31,544 nucleotides of DNA from Apostichopus parvimensis (Eukaryota; Echinodermata; Holothuroidea; Aspidochirotida; Stichopodidae): assembly GCA_000934455.1 (NCBI GenBank), contig KN886289.1:39209-70752 (forward strand), written 5' to 3'. Every line of letters begins with the position of its first letter. Positions within the stretch are counted from its first letter, which is position 1. The position numbers and the translations under genes are program-made. Below, piece by piece: positions 28,232 through 31,544 of the stretch. The notes under the pieces were generated by a model. The model was not told the origin of the DNA. It made no database searches and saw only the letters and a list, made by a program, of their open reading frames with translations.

Positions 28232-29679
28232 TCAAAGTAAACTTATAACTTTCCTGTCAGCAAAGAATTCTCCAGAACCCGTTGTGGTTCCTTGTGGTTG
28301 TAAAGCTAACCAAATCAGTGTATCAGCCCCCTCATCTGGTGTCCTAGGGCCTTTGTAACTTGACATATCTGTAGCCACATACCCAGGGCACACCTGTGGA
28401 GCGATAAGAGATGGTAAAACAAACCAGATAAGTAAGGTTTGCATAGTTCATCTGAAGAAAATGAGGGGAGGTTGTCATGGCCTGCAGAAGGATTCGAATA
28501 TTGGCGAGTACATACCCCTCCCATTTGTGGGACAAAACTTAAGTTGATGGGTACCTACATGCAAACTGTACCATATGTGAAGTTTAAAAGCTGAATATAG
28601 CATGTGCCTAATTCAAGGCAAGATGTCCATGGGTTTGGCCAAAATCCACCTTAACCAAAGAAAGTTTAATCTTACTATCAAGGGTTTACCTTCATGTGCT
28701 CTATTCGAGTTACTGTCGCTAGATAGCCAAATAACAATCGAGAAAGTTTTATACAAAAAAAACTAGGTTGTCATAACTACCCAAACTCGGGACATATTTT
28801 GTCAAATCCATTCAGTCGGACACACTCTGATCACCCCAACGTAGATATTGTCCAATGACATTGGAAAGCATTCTCATCATATGAATGAATATTCATGTTT
28901 TCCCTTACTGAATAAACATTAATTCCTGGTCTGTTCAAATCTTTCTGCATATCACTGTTTTGAACCCGAGTCAAAGCACAAAGTCCAAGCTTAGAGAAAC
29001 CATAGTTAGATACCGTTGTGAAACCATACTTTTCTGCCTCACCAGAAGCCATCAACCTGCAAAAAAATCATAGAAAAATAAGCATTATTTCCTAAATTAA
29101 ATGTACTTTCTTCTATTATATCAAAGAAGTGTCTCGCAATCATTTTTCTTCAAACTAAAAACCTGTTATTTTGGCATGAGTTCTATGATAAAAATCTAAT
29201 TCAAGACAATATCAAGCATTGGTTTTGGGGTTTGTTTCCTTTGACAACTTAGATCTGTTGGTTAGTAAATTTTATGACAACTAACATGTTGACAGTTGTT
29301 CCTGATGTAGTTTAACTCAAATTAAGATAAGAAAAAAAATGCCTAACATGTTTAGGCCAGAAAAGAATTTCACAGAAGAAGAAAAACACTGACACACACA
29401 CATTTTACACAAAAAGTGTCTCAAAACATTTCACAAGCCTGTCAACCCACAATTATCTTTCTTTTATATGATCAAGTGAATGCATTGAAGATATATATGA
29501 CCATGTGTTTAATATATGTTGGAAATTATTCAGTTGATCAGAAGCTATAAAGGAATGGCAGCTTACTCAATGTATCTCTTGACAAGCAAATCAACTTCCT
29601 TTCGTGTGGAAGTATTCTGGAATTCCTTTTTCAATTCCGGGTCAAGTCTTTTCACAAGCCCACATTGGTAAAATGTACC
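28232..29679 (-). CDS. CBR1: Carbonyl reductase-like short-chain dehydrogenase, C-terminal part (3 exons)
   Basis: This is an NADPH-dependent cytosolic carbonyl reductase of the SDR family that reduces quinones, aldehydes and ketones. In transcript order the exons are 29679-29567, 29056-28909 and 28393-28232, with GT-AG borders and phases 2 and 0 that agree, giving 140 residues to TGA at 28234-28232. The middle exon holds the catalytic YxxxK (NYGFSKLGLCALTR). The last exon holds CPGYVATDMSSYKGPRTPDE and the family end GEFFADRKV. The first visible exon (LDPELKKEFQ, TRKEVDLLVKRYIE) corresponds to the segment before the active site. The N-terminal half with the TGxxxGIG cofactor loop, NNAG and catalytic Ser is not in the window and should lie beyond 31544. 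The LINE remnants at 29796-31263 would then lie in an intron. CBR1 and CBR3 types cannot be separated. Confidence 0.85.
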
Positions 29680-29795
29680 CTGAACAAACACCACAGTGGT
29701 CATGTGATTTTGGGTTTGGTATTACTTTAAACATGAGCCCAAGCTATTATGTTATTTCGTTTGTTTTGAGATGTTACTGAAACTTTTCAAACATA

Positions 29796-30475
29796 TTTTT
29801 TTTTCCAAATTTTATTTCAACATTCTTTCGTTGCATAAATTATAATTTCAACATTCTTTCGTTGCATAAATTATAAAGGAACATAACATGAAAATAATTT
29901 ATACGATTGATGAAGTCTTTACGAAAATAAGAGATTGCATTTCTTAAATACATTATGTAAAGTATTATAGGAAAATGGGCGCATGAAATTTAGACGGTTG
30001 TATATATTCTTCTACTTGAAGCATAAATTTAAATCGAAATAAAAATTCGTTTAAATTAGGGAGTTCTTCTTCAACTTTCTTCTTGAAAATATAATATTTT
30101 AGGTGGAAAATCAGAAAGTTGTAGGGATGCTTTAGGCACAATTTGTACCCGAAATAAATGTCCTGCTTTGAAAAAGTAAATTGTTGGCCAAGCACAGATT
30201 GTTCAACATCTAAAATAAATGACTTGCTCATATTACAATCCCAAAATAACTGATCAATAGTTTCTTCTTTCTCCTCACAAAAGGTGCACATTGAATTATT
30301 TTTAATATTCAATTGATGAAGCAAACGATTTGTCCCCAGAATCCTATGAATAAAACGATACTGAAAAAAAATTAATCTTACTGTCTCTTAATGACTGAAA
30401 AGGGCTTAAAAAGACCCTTCTCCATTGATCCTCATTAAACTGAAAAGAGGTTTCCCATTTCAGACAAGCGGTCGG
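29796..30475 (-). mobile_element. LINE remnant, same family as 953-2043, minus strand
   Basis: On the minus strand the coding part starts near 30475 (KWETSFQFNEDQWRRVFLSP) and continues with FQSLRDSKINFF. After a +1 slip in a run of T (30363-30370 on the plus strand, A8) it reads QYRFIHRILGTNRLLHQ. It then passes through the Cys/His region (CTFCEEKEETIDQLFWDC) and KHPYNFLIFHLKYYIF, and stops at 29965. The 3' end has a 31-bp tandem duplication (29815-29876) and an A tail (T run at 29796-29804). It is 5'-truncated where the next element begins. Confidence 0.8.
29965..30324 (-). pseudogene. LINE ORF2 C-terminal fragment (zf-RVT)
   Basis: This is the intact 119-codon end of the LINE reading frame described at 29796-30475, with C-x2-C and a further Cys in the zinc-knuckle pattern and the conserved tail. 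It has no catalytic domain. Confidence 0.7.
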
Positions 30476-31263
30476 TTTTTCATTTTCATTTCTTTATTCC
30501 AGTATAAATTTACAGAGAAATTTATAAATAGGATAAAAATATAACAATATATAGAACATCAAAATACAGGTTAAGACATATCAAAGTTTATGAGACTAAG
30601 TTAATAGTGAAACATAAAAAGCGTTACAAAAGTTATCAAAATTATCAAGAAGCTATACAACAAAGGATCTAAGAAGCTGTCTTTACCAGTTTACAAAAAG
30701 GGGCTGCTCTGTAAATAAAACGAGTTCTTAAAGAGTAAAAATTCTAAAACATTATCAAAAAGCTACAATAAAGGATCTTAGGAGCCGTTTTGTACAAAAA
30801 GGACTGCTCTGTAAATAAACGAGTTCTTAAAGAGTATAATTCTAAAAGATGGCGTGATATTTGGATTTCTCAAATTATAATTTGTTTTATTGCACAGAGA
30901 ATTGAGCTTGGAATGTAGAGGATGTTCGTTAGAAGTTTGGATATTTTTGACAAGTCGTATAAATTCATTTCTAGCAGATTCATTGACTCTATGTACAAGA
31001 TTCTCATAATTAAGCCTGAAAATATTTGAACAAAATTTAAGAAAACTTCTTATTCTTCTCTTATCTTTAACGTGTACAAAATGATACCAAAGTGGAACCG
31101 CATATACTAGGATCGGCAAGACAGACGCCGCGAACACCCTTTCTATTGTATCACTGGAAAAGTATGGGACAGTGAATGCTAATGTCGAAACAATATAATA
31201 CACTTTAGCTAACATTTTCGAGATATGTTTTGTAAAAGTTAACTTATCGTTTGGTAGAGACAT
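30476..31263 (-). mobile_element. Second, unrelated LINE remnant (jockey/CR1-like C-terminus)
   Basis: The minus-strand frame 31263-30778 has the typical post-polymerase region of jockey or CR1-like retrotransposon proteins: DKLTFTKHISKMLAK, SVLPILVYAVPLWY, HPLHSKLNSL, NYNLRNPNITPSFR and KNSFIYRAVL. The 3' part (30476-30777) is non-coding. It has a tandem duplication of about 110 bases (TGCTCTGTAAATAAA-type units near 30705 and 30805) and ends in T-rich sequence, the inverse of an A tail. The clade is not certain. Confidence 0.75.
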
Positions 31264-31544
31264 TCTTTACCACCTCCTTATAAAAGGCACGGGACATATC
31301 AGTTGGGAAGCAGACCCAAGGTTCGTCGGAATTTATTAAGCTTTGGTGACGTCACACATTTTGAATTTCGGCGGTAATCGTTCACTGAGACACGAGAAAT
31401 AAATGTGTGTTGTTTTCATTAAAACCTCATTAAAATGTCTACTGAATCTGAAAACTAAGATGAAACCTAGGATAAAAAGGTTCTGACTTACCACTAGCAA
31501 TAAATTCGAACAGAATGACTCACAGGAAAGCCGCTAAATTACAG
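31264..31544. other. Edge sequence with TATA-like and CRE motifs
   Basis: TATAAAAG lies at 31279-31286, and a TCAGTT initiator-like motif lies at 31299. A perfect cyclic-AMP response palindrome TGACGTCA lies at 31347-31354. These could form a plus-strand promoter, but the TATA to initiator spacing (22 bases) is short and no downstream coding exon is visible before the window ends. Confidence 0.3.

Noticed and set aside
1..31544. CRISPR arrays, bacterial operons, tRNA or rRNA genes
   Set aside because: The DNA is clearly eukaryotic. The tandem arrays lack unique spacers, and no tRNA T-loop with a foldable cloverleaf was seen.

Overview
This window is AT-rich animal nuclear DNA. The evidence is GT-AG introns, multi-exon genes with metazoan homologues, truncated non-LTR retrotransposons, tandem repeats, small inverted-repeat elements and one assembly gap (12243-12704). 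The repeat style and the types of retroelement suggest a marine invertebrate, possibly an echinoderm or another invertebrate deuterostome. The species assignment is inference only.

Layout. Positions 1-350 hold a minisatellite. Positions 953-2043 hold a 5'-truncated LINE flanked by a 14-bp target-site duplication, followed by a 69-bp-arm hairpin (2136-2292). Positions 3645-12242 form one large DNA transposon-like element. It has matching terminal inverted repeats of about 140 bp and encloses a single long two-exon gene (5249-11198). The predicted protein of about 1,600 residues has two N-terminal Cys/His modules, a conserved middle region, a FEN1/XPG-like nuclease signature with all its acidic positions, and a cysteine-rich CXC-like tail. 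This copy carries one in-frame stop and one +1 frameshift. The gap starts at the outer end of the right inverted repeat.

Positions 12705-17900 are mostly repeats: hairpin-forming units, a 92-bp triplication, a three-monomer higher-order satellite with a period near 175 bp, and a 174-bp tandem repeat. An unrecognised pair of possible minus-strand exons lies at 14140-14628.

Positions 17908-25241 (+) encode the C-terminal half of polynucleotide kinase 3'-phosphatase (PNKP) in ten visible exons. These cover the later phosphatase motifs and the whole kinase domain. The exon with the kinase P-loop has a +1 slip in an A7 run. A 471-bp inverted-repeat element sits in one intron. Positions 28232-29679 (-) encode the C-terminal three exons of a carbonyl reductase-like short-chain dehydrogenase, which converges on PNKP. 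Upstream of it are remnants of two different LINEs (29796-31263, minus strand).

The most notable object is the 3645-12242 element: a TIR-bounded mobile element whose only visible gene combines zinc modules, a possible transposase-like core and a FEN1-like nuclease domain.
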